A DNA stretch of 64,000 nt from Wagnerdoeblera sp046292685 (lineage in GTDB: Bacteria; Pseudomonadota; Alphaproteobacteria; Rhodobacterales; Rhodobacteraceae), in contig NZ_JBKBQM010000003.1 in NCBI RefSeq assembly GCF_046292685.1, forward strand, positions 38,137 through 102,136, in the 5' to 3' direction. Below, piece after piece: positions 16,243 through 26,032 of this stretch. Position numbers and translations under genes: made by a program. The first letter of the stretch is position 1. The number at the start of each line of letters is the position of its first letter. The notes under the pieces are model-generated. The model was not told where the DNA came from. It was given only the letters and a program-made list of their open reading frames with translations, and made no database searches.

Positions 16243-17733
16243 ATGCTCTGGTCCCTGGCAAAGGCCCTGATCTTCTTCGCGGTGGTGGCCGCGCTGACCT
16301 GGGGGGCGGCGCTGTTGTCGCAAACCGATGGCGGCATCCGCATCGCCATGCTGGGCTACGAGGTGACGCTGGGCCCGTTGCAGGCGGCGATCGCGGCGGT
16401 GGTGCTGGTGGTGGCGGTCTGGCTGGTGCTGCGGCTGATCGGCCTGGTGCTGGCGGTGGTGGCCTTTCTGACCGGCGACGAAACCGCGCTGTCGCGCTAT
16501 TTCGACCGCAACCGCGAGCGGCGCGGCTATGCCGCCTTGTCCGAGGCGATGCTGGCCCTGGCCTCGGGCGAGGCGCGGGTGGCGATGGCGCGGGCGGCCA
16601 AGGCCGAAAAGCTGCTGGGCCGCCCCGAGATCACCAGCCTGGTGACGGCCGAGGCCGCCACCGCCCTGGGCGATACCGCCCGCGCCGAAGCCGCCTGGAA
16701 GGCGCTGCTGGACGACCCGCGCAGCCGTTTCGTGGGCATCCGCGGGCTGATGCAGCTGAAACTGGCGCAAGGCGACACCGCCACGGCGATGAAGCTGGCG
16801 GAAAAGGCCTTTGCGCTGAAGCCCAAACACGCCGAAACCCAGGATGCGCTGCTGAAACTGCAGGCCGGCGCGCAGGACTGGCGCGGGGCGCGGCTGACGC
16901 TGGGTGCCAAGCTGAAGGCCGGGGCGCTGCCGCGCGACGTGTGGAAGCGGCGCGATGCCGTGCTGGCCTTGCAGGAGGCGAAGGTGCTGCTGGACGACAC
17001 CAGCAGCATCGAGGCGCGCGAGGCGGCGATTGCCGCCAACAAGGCCAGCCCCGACCTGATTCCCGCCGCGGCGATGGCCGCGCGCAGCTACATCGCGCAG
17101 GGCAACCCCAAGGCCGCCGCCAAGGTGCTGCGCAAGGCCTGGGAGGCGCAGCCCCACCCCGACCTGGCGGCCGCCTTTGCCGAAATCGCCCCCGAGGAAA
17201 CCCCGGCCGACCGCGTGCGGCGCTTTCGCACGCTGACCGACATCAACCCCGACCACGACGAAACCCGCCTGCTGATGGCCGAACTGCACATCGCCGCCGA
17301 GGATTTCCCGGCCGCGCGCCGGGCGCTGGGCGACCTGGTGTCGCGCCACCCCACCGCGCGGGCGCTGACCATCATGGCGGCGATCGAACGCGGCACCGGC
17401 GCCGACGATGCGGTGGTGCGCGGCTGGCTGGCGCGGGCGCTGACCGCGCCGCGCGGGCCGCAGTGGGTGTGCGAGACCTGCCATGCCATTCACGCCCATT
17501 GGGGCCCGGTCTGCGACAACTGCGGCGGCTTCGACACGCTGGCCTGGAAGGAACCGCCCGAAACCACCGGCCCGAGCGCCACGCAGACCGAGATGCTGCC
17601 GCTGATCGTGGGGCGCCCGGCCGCGCCCGAGCCGGAGTCGGAGCCGCAAACCGGGCCGGCGCCGGACCCTGCGGCGGACGAGCGCGCCGACCCGGCCCGC
17701 ACCACGGCCGACCTGGCGCGCCAGACGCCCTAG
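16243..17733 (+). CDS. hemY: HemY-family heme biosynthesis-associated membrane protein
   Basis: A 496-residue protein of the gammaproteobacterial-type HemY/COG3898 family, not protoporphyrinogen oxidase. Two N-terminal membrane helices (about residues 5-25 and 40-72: LQAAIAAVVLVVAVWLVLRL) precede a TPR-rich domain, with EAMLALASGEARVAMARAAK and AMKLAEKAFALKPKHAETQD as visible repeats. A C-terminal Cys-x2-Cys...Cys-x2-Cys motif (CETCHAIHAHWGPVCDNC) resembles a small zinc ribbon. The tail is proline-rich. The start at 16243 follows AAGGAGA, 11 bases after the mitofilin stop, so they are co-transcribed. The exact function in heme synthesis is unsettled for the family. Confidence 0.88.
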   Translation: MLWSLAKALIFFAVVAALTWGAALLSQTDGGIRIAMLGYEVTLGPLQAAIAAVVLVVAVWLVLRLIGLVLAVVAFLTGDETALSRYFDRNRERRGYAALSEAMLALASGEARVAMARAAKAEKLLGRPEITSLVTAEAATALGDTARAEAAWKALLDDPRSRFVGIRGLMQLKLAQGDTATAMKLAEKAFALKPKHAETQDALLKLQAGAQDWRGARLTLGAKLKAGALPRDVWKRRDAVLALQEAKVLLDDTSSIEAREAAIAANKASPDLIPAAAMAARSYIAQGNPKAAAKVLRKAWEAQPHPDLAAAFAEIAPEETPADRVRRFRTLTDINPDHDETRLLMAELHIAAEDFPAARRALGDLVSRHPTARALTIMAAIERGTGADDAVVRGWLARALTAPRGPQWVCETCHAIHAHWGPVCDNCGGFDTLAWKEPPETTGPSATQTEMLPLIVGRPAAPEPESEPQTGPAPDPAADERADPARTTADLARQTP

Positions 17734-17805
17734 CGGCAGCCGGCGCAGCGGCGGCGGCTGCGGCTGTGGCGCCCGGGGCCGGCCTCGGTCGCTTGGCGCC
17801 GGGCT

Positions 17806-20800
17806 TCAGTAATCGCGTTCGAAGTGGATGCCGATGCCGGTGCCGCCGTCGCCGCCGCTGCGGCCGCGCACGGTGACCGAAGGCGACAGGTCGAGGTTGA
17901 TCGACACTTCCGACTTGCCGTCGGCGTCGAGCTTGAGATCGACATAGACGTTTTCGGTCAGATACTTGCCGGCGCGCACGGCCGCAGCGCCGCCTTCGGC
18001 CGCCGACACGTCGAAATCGTCGAGCCCGAAGGACTTGCGCAGCCGGTCCACCACGCCGCCGCCGCCGCGCCCGGTCAGCGTGGCCACGGCCGAGGCCAGT
18101 TGCGCGGCCTGCACCGGGGTCAGGCTGGTCAGCCCGCGGCCGAACAGCAGGCGGGCCACGACCTCTTCCTCGGGCAGTTCGGGGTTGGAGAGGAAGCGGA
18201 TGCCGGGCGCATCGGCCGGGCCATCGACGATGACGCTGGCGCTGCCGTCGATGGTGTCGGTGGTGGCGACAAGGCGGAGGGTGGGGGTCAGGCTGCCTTC
18301 CATCTGGACCGAGCCTTCGGTGAAGGCAAAGCGCTTGCCCAGCAGGTCGAGCCGCCCGCGGATCAGTTCCAGCCCGCCCGAGGGCACGACGGCCGCGGTG
18401 GTGCCGGCGATGCGGAAGGCGCCGCCCAGTTCGGCATCGAGGCCCCGGCCGCGGATGAACACCCGGTTCGGCGCCGAGATGGCGACATCCAGCGCAAAGG
18501 CGCGCGCCGGGGCGGCGGTGGCGCCGCCGGGCTCCAGCAGGCTGGCGCGGGCGCGGGTCTGGCGCACGGCCGCCGGTTCGCCGAGGTGGCGCAGCTCGGG
18601 GATGGCGGCGATGCCGCCGAGGCCCGACGAGGGGATGCGCAGTTCGGTGTCGCCCAGCGCGATCTGCCCGGCAATGCGCGCGCCCCCCGTCAGCGGGCCG
18701 GAAACGGTCAGCCGGCCGTTGGCGCGGGTCTGATACAGGTTGGGGTCGCGCAGCACGAGGCCGTCGAGGGTGATGGCCAGGTCGCCGGCAAAGGGCGCGG
18801 TCAGCCCGACCGGGCCGCTGACGGCCAGCCGCCCGCCGGTGTCGGATGTGGCCTCGGCCGCGATCTGCGCCCGCCCGCCCGACAGGGTGACGGTGGCGCC
18901 GACGCCGGAAAAGGCAAAGGGCGGGTCGGCCAGCGTCAGCCGCCCGCCCGACAGCGCCACGCTGCCGGAAAGCGCGGCGAGCGAGGGGCGGCCGTTCAGC
19001 GCAAGGTCGAAGCGCAGCGGCCCGCGCACCGCCACCGGGCCGAGAAAGGCGTTGGCCAGCGCGGCATCGGCGCTGCCGGTGGCGCGCAAGGCGGTGGTCG
19101 AAAGGTCGGCCGCCGCGGTGCCGGCGACCTCGGCCGCGATGCCGCCGGGGCCGGTGGCGTTCAGGTCCAGCGTGAGGCGGCCGGCGGTTTCGTCGATGCG
19201 GCCCGCGACGTTCAGCGGCCCCGGCACGCCGGGCACCAGCAGGGCCAGATCGGCCAGGCGGGCGGTCAGGTCCAGCCGGCGGTTGGCGCCGGTCTGGCTG
19301 GCGCTGGCGCGGGCGGTCAGTTGGGGTGTGTCGAGCGCCAGGTTTTCCACCCGGATCACGCCGTCCTCGCGGCTGGCGCGGGCGGCAAGGGTGGTGGCGC
19401 CGCGCAGCAGGGCGTCGGCTTGCGGGTTGCGGGTGGCCAGGCCGCTGGCGCGCGCCGTGAGATCCGCGGTTTCGCGCCCGCCGGCCAGGGCATAGGCGAC
19501 ATCGGCCTGCAGGCGCCCGGCATAGCCCGGGCCGGCCAGCGACAGGTCGTCGAACCGCAGGGCGGCGGTCAGGTTGCGCACGGTATCATCCAGCGCGCCG
19601 CTGGCGGTGATGGCCCAGGTGGTGCCGCCGACCCGGGCGCGGTCCAGCCGCAGCACGCCCTGCCTGTAGCCGGCGGTCACGGCAAGGTCGGTGGTGCCGC
19701 GCAGCAGGCCATCGGCCTCGGGGATGCCGGGGCGCAGGTCGCGCCCGGTGCCGGCAAGGTCCAGTTGCAGGTCGTCGGCCAGCGAGGTGCCGGCAAGCTG
19801 CGCCCGGGCCGCCAGTTGCCCGCCCAGCCCCTCGCCCAGCACAGACAGGTCGGACAGGTCGAGGTCCAGCGCCAGATCGGGGCCCGAGGAGCGCACCCAC
19901 CCGCTGCCCGACAGGCGCAGGCTGCGCGCCGTGGCCTGCAGCGCGCGGATGTGCAGGCCATCGGGGCCGCGGGCGGCATCGAGGCGGATTTCGCTGTCGC
20001 CCGCCAGCAGCGCATCGGCCTGCGGCTGGCCCAGGCGCAGGTCGCGGCCCTGCACGCTGGCCACCCCGTCGAAGGCGCCCGACAGCGGGGTCAGCGCGCC
20101 GGCCCAGCCCACCCGGGCCACGCCGCGCAAGGGCCGCCCGGCAAAGGAGGACAGGCGGGCCATGTCCTGCACCTCGGCGGTCAGGGTGCCGTCGATGGTC
20201 AGGCCGGTGACCGGCCCCGCGATCTGTGCCGCGCCTTCGAGCGCGTAGCCGGTGCCGGCAAGCGTCAGTTGCGACAGCGCCAGCGGCGCGCCGTCGGCCC
20301 AGTGGAACCGTGCCTGGCCGGTCAGCGCATCGCCCAGCATCTGCGCCAGCGCCGGGTCGGCCAGCGCGAGGCCCGCGCCGTCGAGGTCGAGCGTGCCGCC
20401 CAGGGCGCGCGCGCCGCCCGGCCGGCGGGCGATGCGCCCGCTGCCTTTCAGCGCCAGCCGCTCGGCCTGCAAGGCGGGGGCATCGAGCCCCTCGAGGGTG
20501 CCGTCGAGCCGCCAGCCTTCGCCTTGCTGGCGCGAATCGTAGCCGAGCCGCAGGCGCGCGCCGCCGACGCGCACCGGGTCGCCGGCCAGCGGCAACAGCA
20601 CCGGCGCCCCGTCCGGGCTGCCGAGGTCGAGCGACAGGTCCAGCCGTTCGGGCAGGCCGTCGGCCGCAATCTGCGCCGCGCCTTGCACCTGCAAGGCGGC
20701 CGATTGCACCTGCAGCGCCGAAAGGTCGATCGCGCCGGCGGCGGTGCGGCGGCCTTCGGCCAGCAGGCGCACGCCGGGGCCGAAAAAGGCCTGGTAGTCG

Positions 20801-21627
20801 GGCAGGAACAAGGGCGACACGTCGCCTTTCAGGTCGGCGCGAAAGCCGCTGCCGCCGTCTTCGGTGGCGGCCAGCCGGACCGCGCCGAACAGCCGGTCCT
20901 GCCCGCCGCTGGCCAGCGAGACCACGGCCTCGAAATTGTCGATCGGGCCCTGGCCGGAAATGTTCAGCGCCAGCGACGGCGCTCCGGGCAGGCCCAGCAG
21001 CCCGGCCGCCAGCCCGCCGGGGGGTTCCTGCACCGCCAGGTCCAGCGCGAGGCGCCGGGTGTCGTTGGCGAAAGACCCCGCCAGCCGCAGCGACCCGCCG
21101 GCATCGGTGCGGTCGAGTTGCAGCGTCGCCGCGCCTTGCCCGCCCGCCAGGTCGGCCGAGGCCAGCAGCCGCGCCACCACCGGCTGGCCCAGCACCGGCG
21201 CGCCAAGGCGGATGCTGCCGGCGCTGATTTGCCCGAGCTTGACCGACACCGGCAGGTCGGGCAGCGCAAAGGGCACCGCCTCGGGGCTGGGCAGGGCGTT
21301 CGGGTCGGCCGGCGGCAGACGGTCGAGCACGATTTCGGACACGCTGAGCTTTTCGACCTCGATCCGGCCCGAAAGCAGCGCGCCGCGGTTCCAGTCCAGC
21401 GCAACGCCGGTCAGGCGCAGCCAGACCCCGCCGGCGTCGGCGATGGTCAGTTCGGCGATGCGCGCGCTGGAGGACAGCGCGCCTTCGAACCCTTCGATGC
21501 GCACCTCGCGCCCGGCGCCGGACAGGTTGTCCTCCAGCAGGCGGGTCAGAAAGCCGCGGTCGCCGCCATCCTGCGCGGTGGCGGTCAGGGGCAGAAGGCA
21601 CAAGGCAAGGGCCAGCGCGCGCCGCAT
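17806..21627 (-). CDS. tamB: Translocation and assembly module subunit TamB
   Basis: A 1273-residue periplasm-spanning protein. The N-terminus MRRALALALCLLPLTATAQ is a signal or anchor segment. Most of the length is repetitive beta-rich sequence of the AsmA/TamB type, with recurring patterns such as ADGLPERLDLSLDLGSP and GGSLRLAGSF. The C-terminal TamB (DUF490) domain is clear: GLELIRGRLDLLGKRF, ATTDTIDGSASVIVDGPADA, LSNPELPEEEVVARLLFGRG and, at the end, FERDY. It works with TamA to move or assemble outer-membrane components or lipids. Its start overlaps the tamA stop (TGATG). The frame stays open far upstream through tamA in another frame; that extension is not coding. Confidence 0.92.
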   Translation of the reverse strand: MRRALALALCLLPLTATAQDGGDRGFLTRLLEDNLSGAGREVRIEGFEGALSSSARIAELTIADAGGVWLRLTGVALDWNRGALLSGRIEVEKLSVSEIVLDRLPPADPNALPSPEAVPFALPDLPVSVKLGQISAGSIRLGAPVLGQPVVARLLASADLAGGQGAATLQLDRTDAGGSLRLAGSFANDTRRLALDLAVQEPPGGLAAGLLGLPGAPSLALNISGQGPIDNFEAVVSLASGGQDRLFGAVRLAATEDGGSGFRADLKGDVSPLFLPDYQAFFGPGVRLLAEGRRTAAGAIDLSALQVQSAALQVQGAAQIAADGLPERLDLSLDLGSPDGAPVLLPLAGDPVRVGGARLRLGYDSRQQGEGWRLDGTLEGLDAPALQAERLALKGSGRIARRPGGARALGGTLDLDGAGLALADPALAQMLGDALTGQARFHWADGAPLALSQLTLAGTGYALEGAAQIAGPVTGLTIDGTLTAEVQDMARLSSFAGRPLRGVARVGWAGALTPLSGAFDGVASVQGRDLRLGQPQADALLAGDSEIRLDAARGPDGLHIRALQATARSLRLSGSGWVRSSGPDLALDLDLSDLSVLGEGLGGQLAARAQLAGTSLADDLQLDLAGTGRDLRPGIPEADGLLRGTTDLAVTAGYRQGVLRLDRARVGGTTWAITASGALDDTVRNLTAALRFDDLSLAGPGYAGRLQADVAYALAGGRETADLTARASGLATRNPQADALLRGATTLAARASREDGVIRVENLALDTPQLTARASASQTGANRRLDLTARLADLALLVPGVPGPLNVAGRIDETAGRLTLDLNATGPGGIAAEVAGTAAADLSTTALRATGSADAALANAFLGPVAVRGPLRFDLALNGRPSLAALSGSVALSGGRLTLADPPFAFSGVGATVTLSGGRAQIAAEATSDTGGRLAVSGPVGLTAPFAGDLAITLDGLVLRDPNLYQTRANGRLTVSGPLTGGARIAGQIALGDTELRIPSSGLGGIAAIPELRHLGEPAAVRQTRARASLLEPGGATAAPARAFALDVAISAPNRVFIRGRGLDAELGGAFRIAGTTAAVVPSGGLELIRGRLDLLGKRFAFTEGSVQMEGSLTPTLRLVATTDTIDGSASVIVDGPADAPGIRFLSNPELPEEEVVARLLFGRGLTSLTPVQAAQLASAVATLTGRGGGGVVDRLRKSFGLDDFDVSAAEGGAAAVRAGKYLTENVYVDLKLDADGKSEVSINLDLSPSVTVRGRSGGDGGTGIGIHFERDY

Positions 21628-23474
21628 CAGAAGGCCTGCCCGATGCCGAGGTAGAATTGCACCCCGTCGCCCTTGCGCCCGCCTGCCGGTGCCGCGATGT
21701 CGAGCCGCAGGGGGCCGACCGGGGTGGCATAGCGCAGGCCCAACCCGGCGCCGGCGTGCCAGTTGCTGGCGGGGGCGGCGGTAAAGCGGCTGTCGGTGAT
21801 GCGGCCGTAGTCGAAAAAGCCCACCACGCCGATGCTGTCGGTCGCCTTGCCGCGCAGTTCCACCGAACCGCCGACGAATTGCGTGCCGCCGGTCATCATG
21901 CGGCCGACATTCACCCCGAGCGAGCGGAAGGGCTGGCCGCGCACCGTGCCGCCGCCGCCCGACCAGAACAGGTCGTCGCGCGGCACGTCCAGCAGCCCGG
22001 CCCCGGCGATGATGCCGCCTTGCAGCCGCCCGGCCAGCACCACGCGGCTGCCCAGCGGCTGAAAGCCGCGCAGGTCCAGCCTGGCGCGCAGGCCCGACCC
22101 GGTGGTGCCGAAGCCGAGGAAAGGCTTGGCCTCGGCATCGATCCAGAAGCCGCGGCGGGGGTCGAGCTTGTCGTCGCGCCGGTCCCAGGTCAGGCCGAGC
22201 GGCAAGGACAGGTTGCGAAAATCGCGCCGCCCCAGCGTGTCGGACGCACGGGTCAGCGAATAGACGATGTCGGCCCGCGCGGTCAGGCTGTCGGAAAAGA
22301 TGTGCGTGACCCCGAAGCCGAAATCGAAGCTGTCGATCCGGCTTTGGCGCGACTGTTCGCGCTGGAATTGCAGGGTGAGGCGGGCGGTGGTGTCGGGGGT
22401 GAAGGTGGCGGGGCGCTGCAGCTCGGCCCCGAGGCGCCAGTCGATGCCGCCGTCGTTCAGGCCGATCTGCGTCGCCTCGGCCTCGATCCGCAGGCGTTCG
22501 GCCCCGCCGTTCAGGTTGCGATGCAGCCAGAAGGCCGAAAGCGTGGCGCCTTCGGTGCTGGTGAGTTCGGCGCCGAAGCCCAGCCGGCGCCAGGGCATTT
22601 CCACCACGGTGGCGGTCACGTCCAGCGTGTTGCCGGGGCCGAGGGTTTCGGCCTCTGCCAGCGCGACCGAGCGGAACACGCCGGTGCGGCGCAGCCGGTC
22701 GGCGGCCTTGCGCAATTCGTCGGGCGAATAGACGGCGCCCTGCGGCAAGCCGGCGATCTTGTGCAGCCGCGCCTCGCGCATGCGGGCCTGGCCGGTGAAC
22801 GTCAGTCGCCCGAACCGCGCCTGCGGGCCGGGGGCCATCGTCAGCCGGGCATCCAGCACCGCGCGCGGGTGGTCGGCGGTCAGCGACTGGGCGCCGACGG
22901 CGGCCTTGGCATGGCCGGCGGCGCGCCAGCCATCGACCGCGGCTTCGGCAGCGGCGCGGATGGTGCCCGATTGCGCCACGCGCCCCGGCGCGAAGTCGGG
23001 CGGCAGGCGGGTGCCGGGGGCCAGCGGCGCCGCCTCGGCCCGGCCGAAGGCGAAGGCGGGGCCGGGTCGCACCTCGATGGCCACGGTGCCGATGCGGGCG
23101 GGCGCGTTCAAGGGCGCGATGTCGGCGGCCTCGCGCCCGTCGATGCGGATCGAGATGGTGCCCGAGTAATGCCCGGCGGCGTAAAGCGCGCCCAGCAGGC
23201 GGCCGTAATCGGCGCGGGCGGCGGCGAAGACCTCTTGCGCGTCGGCACTGCCTTCGCGCCGCGCCGCCTCGGTCAGCGAGGCGCCGCGCAGGCTGGCGGC
23301 CAGATCGTCCGAGGCGCCGGGCAGCGAAAAGGTGACCGCATCGAGCCCATTGGCCGGAAAGGCGACCACGGCCGCCAGCGCCAGCGGCGCCCACCCGAAC
23401 AGACCCGATCCCAACCGCACGCAGCCCCCCGAACCCAACAGCGCGATCCTGCCACGCAGGCGGCCCGGCCGCAA
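21627..23474 (-). CDS. tamA: Translocation and assembly module subunit TamA (Omp85 family)
   Basis: A 615-residue outer-membrane protein. After a hydrophobic leader (about residues 26-43) come three POTRA-like domains: RADYGRLLGALYAAGHYSGT in the first, then AEAAVDGWRAAGHAKAAV and ELRKAADRLRRTGVFRSVAL. A C-terminal Omp85 beta-barrel begins near residue 290 (RLGFGAELTSTEGATLS), contains GGGGTVRGQPFRSLG with the conserved VRG-like loop, and ends in phenylalanine (FYLGIGQAF), the usual outer-membrane insertion signal. It is the first gene of the tamA-tamB pair. A shorter start is possible because the leader has several arginines before the hydrophobic core. Confidence 0.92.
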   Translation of the reverse strand: MRPGRLRGRIALLGSGGCVRLGSGLFGWAPLALAAVVAFPANGLDAVTFSLPGASDDLAASLRGASLTEAARREGSADAQEVFAAARADYGRLLGALYAAGHYSGTISIRIDGREAADIAPLNAPARIGTVAIEVRPGPAFAFGRAEAAPLAPGTRLPPDFAPGRVAQSGTIRAAAEAAVDGWRAAGHAKAAVGAQSLTADHPRAVLDARLTMAPGPQARFGRLTFTGQARMREARLHKIAGLPQGAVYSPDELRKAADRLRRTGVFRSVALAEAETLGPGNTLDVTATVVEMPWRRLGFGAELTSTEGATLSAFWLHRNLNGGAERLRIEAEATQIGLNDGGIDWRLGAELQRPATFTPDTTARLTLQFQREQSRQSRIDSFDFGFGVTHIFSDSLTARADIVYSLTRASDTLGRRDFRNLSLPLGLTWDRRDDKLDPRRGFWIDAEAKPFLGFGTTGSGLRARLDLRGFQPLGSRVVLAGRLQGGIIAGAGLLDVPRDDLFWSGGGGTVRGQPFRSLGVNVGRMMTGGTQFVGGSVELRGKATDSIGVVGFFDYGRITDSRFTAAPASNWHAGAGLGLRYATPVGPLRLDIAAPAGGRKGDGVQFYLGIGQAF

Positions 23475-23483
23475 TGCGGCCGC

Positions 23484-23518
23484 CGCAGAAAACCCGGGGC
23501 GCGCGCGCCGCCCCGGGT
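23484..23518 (-). terminator. Intrinsic terminator of the polyamine operon
   Basis: On the minus strand ACCCGGGGC and GCCCCGGGT form a perfect 9-bp stem around a nine-base GC loop, followed at once by TTTTCTG. It begins 20 bases after the stop of the carboxynorspermidine dehydrogenase gene. This is a good rho-independent terminator and separates the operon from tamA. Confidence 0.8.
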
Positions 23519-23537
23519 CACGTCGGCGTGCGCCCGC

Positions 23538-24785
23538 CTAGAAGGTCAGCGGGCGGTCGCCCTGGGCATCGCGGATGCTGGTCGGCAGCCCGATGCGGTT
23601 GAGCAGGGCGAGGAAGGGCTTGGGGTCCAGCTCCTCGACGTTGCGCATGGCGCCGACATCCCAGGTGCCGTCGGCGATCAGCATGGCGGCGGCCACCGGC
23701 GGCACGCCGGCGGTGTAGCTGATGCCCTGGCTGCCGACCTCCAGATACGCCTCCTTGTGGTCGGCGACGTTGTAGATCAGCACTTCGGCAGGCTGGCCAT
23801 CGCGCGTGCCCTTGACCAGCGTGCCGATGCAGGTCTTGCCGGTATAGTCGGGGGCCAGCGACGAGGGGTCGGGCAGCACGGCCTTGACCACCTTGAGCGG
23901 CACGACCTCCAGCCCTTCGGCGGTCTTCACCGGCTGTTCGGACAGGAGCCCGAGGTTCTTCAGCACGGTGAAGACGTTGATGTAATGGTCCGAAAAGCCC
24001 ATCCAGAACCGCACGTCGGCCTGCGGGTAACGGGTGGCAAGGCTGTGCACCTCGTCATGGCCGGTCATGTAGGTCTTTTGCGGGCCGACAACCGGCATGT
24101 CCCAGGTCTGGCCCACCTCGAACATCCGGTTCGCCTGCCAGGCGCCGTTCTGCCAGGAATAGACCGTGCCGGTGAATTCGCGGAAGTTGATCTCGGGGTC
24201 GAAGTTGGTGGAGAACCAGCGCCCGTGCGAGCCGGCGTTGATGTCGATGATGTCGATCGACTTCGGTTCGGGCACGTAGTCGTCGATGGCAAGCCGGGCG
24301 TAGGCATTCACCACGCCGGGGTCGAAGCCCACGCCCAGAATCGCGGTCACGCCGGCCTTGGCGCAAGCCTCGCGCCGCTTCCATTCGTAGTTGGCATACC
24401 AGGGCGGGGATTCGCAGATCTTTTCCGGCTCCTCATGGATGGCGGTATCCATGTAGGCCACGCCGGTTTCGATGCAGGCGTCCAGCACCGGCATGTTGAC
24501 GAAGGCCTGCGCCACGTTGATGACGATCTGCACCCCGGTTTTCCGGATGAGATCGGCCACCTCGGCGGTGTCGCGGGCGTTCACCGCATGGGCCTGCAAC
24601 GCGCCCTGAACCTTCAGGCTGCCTTTTTCGCGCACGCTGGCCAGAATCGCCTCGGCCTTCGAGACGGTGCGCGATGCGATGTGGATGTCGCCCAGCACGT
24701 CGTTGTTCTGCGCGCATTTGTGCGCCACGACCTGGGCCACGCCTCCGGCGCCGATGATCAGGACATTGCGTTTCATTTCGCCCAT
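23538..24785 (-). CDS. Carboxynorspermidine/carboxyspermidine dehydrogenase
   Basis: A 415-residue enzyme of the saccharopine dehydrogenase family. It begins with a Rossmann loop (VLIIGAGGVAQVVAHKCAQN) and contains IASRTVSKAEAI, VQIVINVAQAFVN, TAILGVGFDPGVVNAYARLA and DINAGSHGRWFSTNFDPEIN, all typical of the form that condenses aspartate semialdehyde with diaminopropane or putrescine. With NspC it makes norspermidine or spermidine by the alternative route. AAGGAGG stands only three bases before the first ATG (24785) and twelve before the second (24776), so the true start is one of these two. It is the second gene of the operon, 45 bases after nspC, and is followed by a strong terminator. Confidence 0.93.
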   Translation of the reverse strand: MGEMKRNVLIIGAGGVAQVVAHKCAQNNDVLGDIHIASRTVSKAEAILASVREKGSLKVQGALQAHAVNARDTAEVADLIRKTGVQIVINVAQAFVNMPVLDACIETGVAYMDTAIHEEPEKICESPPWYANYEWKRREACAKAGVTAILGVGFDPGVVNAYARLAIDDYVPEPKSIDIIDINAGSHGRWFSTNFDPEINFREFTGTVYSWQNGAWQANRMFEVGQTWDMPVVGPQKTYMTGHDEVHSLATRYPQADVRFWMGFSDHYINVFTVLKNLGLLSEQPVKTAEGLEVVPLKVVKAVLPDPSSLAPDYTGKTCIGTLVKGTRDGQPAEVLIYNVADHKEAYLEVGSQGISYTAGVPPVAAAMLIADGTWDVGAMRNVEELDPKPFLALLNRIGLPTSIRDAQGDRPLTF

Positions 24786-24830
24786 GCACCTCCTTGGGGA
24801 TTTCGGGGTTACGTCAGTTGCGTGACGGGG

Positions 24831-25928
24831 TCACGACAGGGCGGCCACGAATTCGTCGTAGCCGAAGGCGCGTTGCAGGGTGATGCTGCCGTCCAGTTCG
24901 CGCACGGCGATGGCGGGCATCTTGACCCCGTTGAACCAGTTCTTCTTGACCATCGTGTAACCGGCCGCGTCCTGGATGCTGAGCCGGTCGCCGGGTTTCA
25001 GCGGTTCGGCAAAGCGGAACTCGCCGAAGATGTCGCCGGCAAGGCAGGACTTGCCGCAGACCATCCATTCGTGCGGGCCTTCGTTCGGGGCCATCTTGGC
25101 GCTGATGCGGTAGATCAGCAGGTCGAGCATGTGCGCCTCGATGCTGCTGTCCACGATGGCCAGGTTCTTGCCGTTGTAGAGCGTATCGAGAACCGTCACC
25201 TCCAGCGTCGCCGAATTGGTGATCGCGGCCTCGCCCGGTTCCAGATAGACCTGCACGCCGTTGTCGTCGGCAAACCGCTTCAGCCGGTCGGCGAGCTTGT
25301 CCAGCGGGTAGCCTTCGCCGGTGAAATGGATGCCGCCGCCCAGCGAAATCCACTTCATCTGCCGGATCAGAAAGCCGAAACGCTGTTCGATATGCCCCAG
25401 CATCGCATCGAAGCGGCCGAAATCGGCGTTTTCGCAGTTGTTGTGGAACATGAAGCCGGTCACGCGGTCGGCCACGGCGGCGAGGCGTTCGGGGTCGTGT
25501 TCGCCCAGGCGGGAAAACGGGCGCGCCGGGTCGGCCAGATCGAAGCCCGAGGTGGACACCCCCGGGTTCACCCGCAGCCCGCGCACGTGCCCGGCCGACA
25601 CCGCATCGAAGCGGTCGAGCTGGCCGATGGTGTTGAAGATGATCTTGTCGGAGCTGGCCAGCACCTCGTCGATCTCGTCGGGCGCATAGGCGACCGAATA
25701 GGCGTGGGTTTCGCCCGGAAACTTCTCGCGCCCCAGCTTCACCTCGTAAAGCGAGCTGGAGGTGGTGCCGTCCATGTAGCGCGACATGAAGTCGAACACG
25801 CCCCAGGTGGCAAAGCATTTCAGCGCCAGCAGCGATTTCGCGCCCGAGGCTTCGCGCAGCCAGGCGATCTTTTCCATGTTGGGCAGCAGGCGTGCCTTGT
25901 CGATGACATAGCAAGGGGTGGGGAGCAT
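24831..25928 (-). CDS. nspC: Carboxynorspermidine/carboxyspermidine decarboxylase
   Basis: A 365-residue PLP enzyme of the alanine-racemase fold. It opens LPTPCYVIDKARLLPNMEKI. The PLP lysine is in SLLALKCFATWGVF, the phosphate loop region in MKWISLGGGIHFTGEGYPL, and CGKSCLAGDIFGEF carries the catalytic cysteine motif of this decarboxylase class. It removes CO2 from carboxy(nor)spermidine. It is the first gene of the operon and starts at 25928; upstream in-frame extension runs into unrelated sequence. The alternative, a diaminopimelate decarboxylase, is less likely given the adjacent dehydrogenase. Confidence 0.94.
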   Translation of the reverse strand: MLPTPCYVIDKARLLPNMEKIAWLREASGAKSLLALKCFATWGVFDFMSRYMDGTTSSSLYEVKLGREKFPGETHAYSVAYAPDEIDEVLASSDKIIFNTIGQLDRFDAVSAGHVRGLRVNPGVSTSGFDLADPARPFSRLGEHDPERLAAVADRVTGFMFHNNCENADFGRFDAMLGHIEQRFGFLIRQMKWISLGGGIHFTGEGYPLDKLADRLKRFADDNGVQVYLEPGEAAITNSATLEVTVLDTLYNGKNLAIVDSSIEAHMLDLLIYRISAKMAPNEGPHEWMVCGKSCLAGDIFGEFRFAEPLKPGDRLSIQDAAGYTMVKKNWFNGVKMPAIAVRELDGSITLQRAFGYDEFVAALS

Positions 25929-26032
25929 GGCAGGCCCTTCCGGCAACGGGGGTCGAAAGTGCGCGGACGTGCGCGGGGGGGCGTGTAGCGGCTTGCTCAC
26001 GCCTGCACAATATAGAACCGCGGGGGCGGCGT

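Noticed and set aside
17806..23394. A single 1862-residue minus-strand gene
   Set aside because: Only the part from 21627 down is TamB; the upstream part is the wrong frame of tamA, which has clear POTRA and barrel sequence there.
21657..25988. A 1443-codon open frame on the plus strand
   Set aside because: It runs antisense to tamA, the dehydrogenase and nspC. It is Gln/Gly/Ala/Arg-rich with no family wording, as expected in high-GC DNA.
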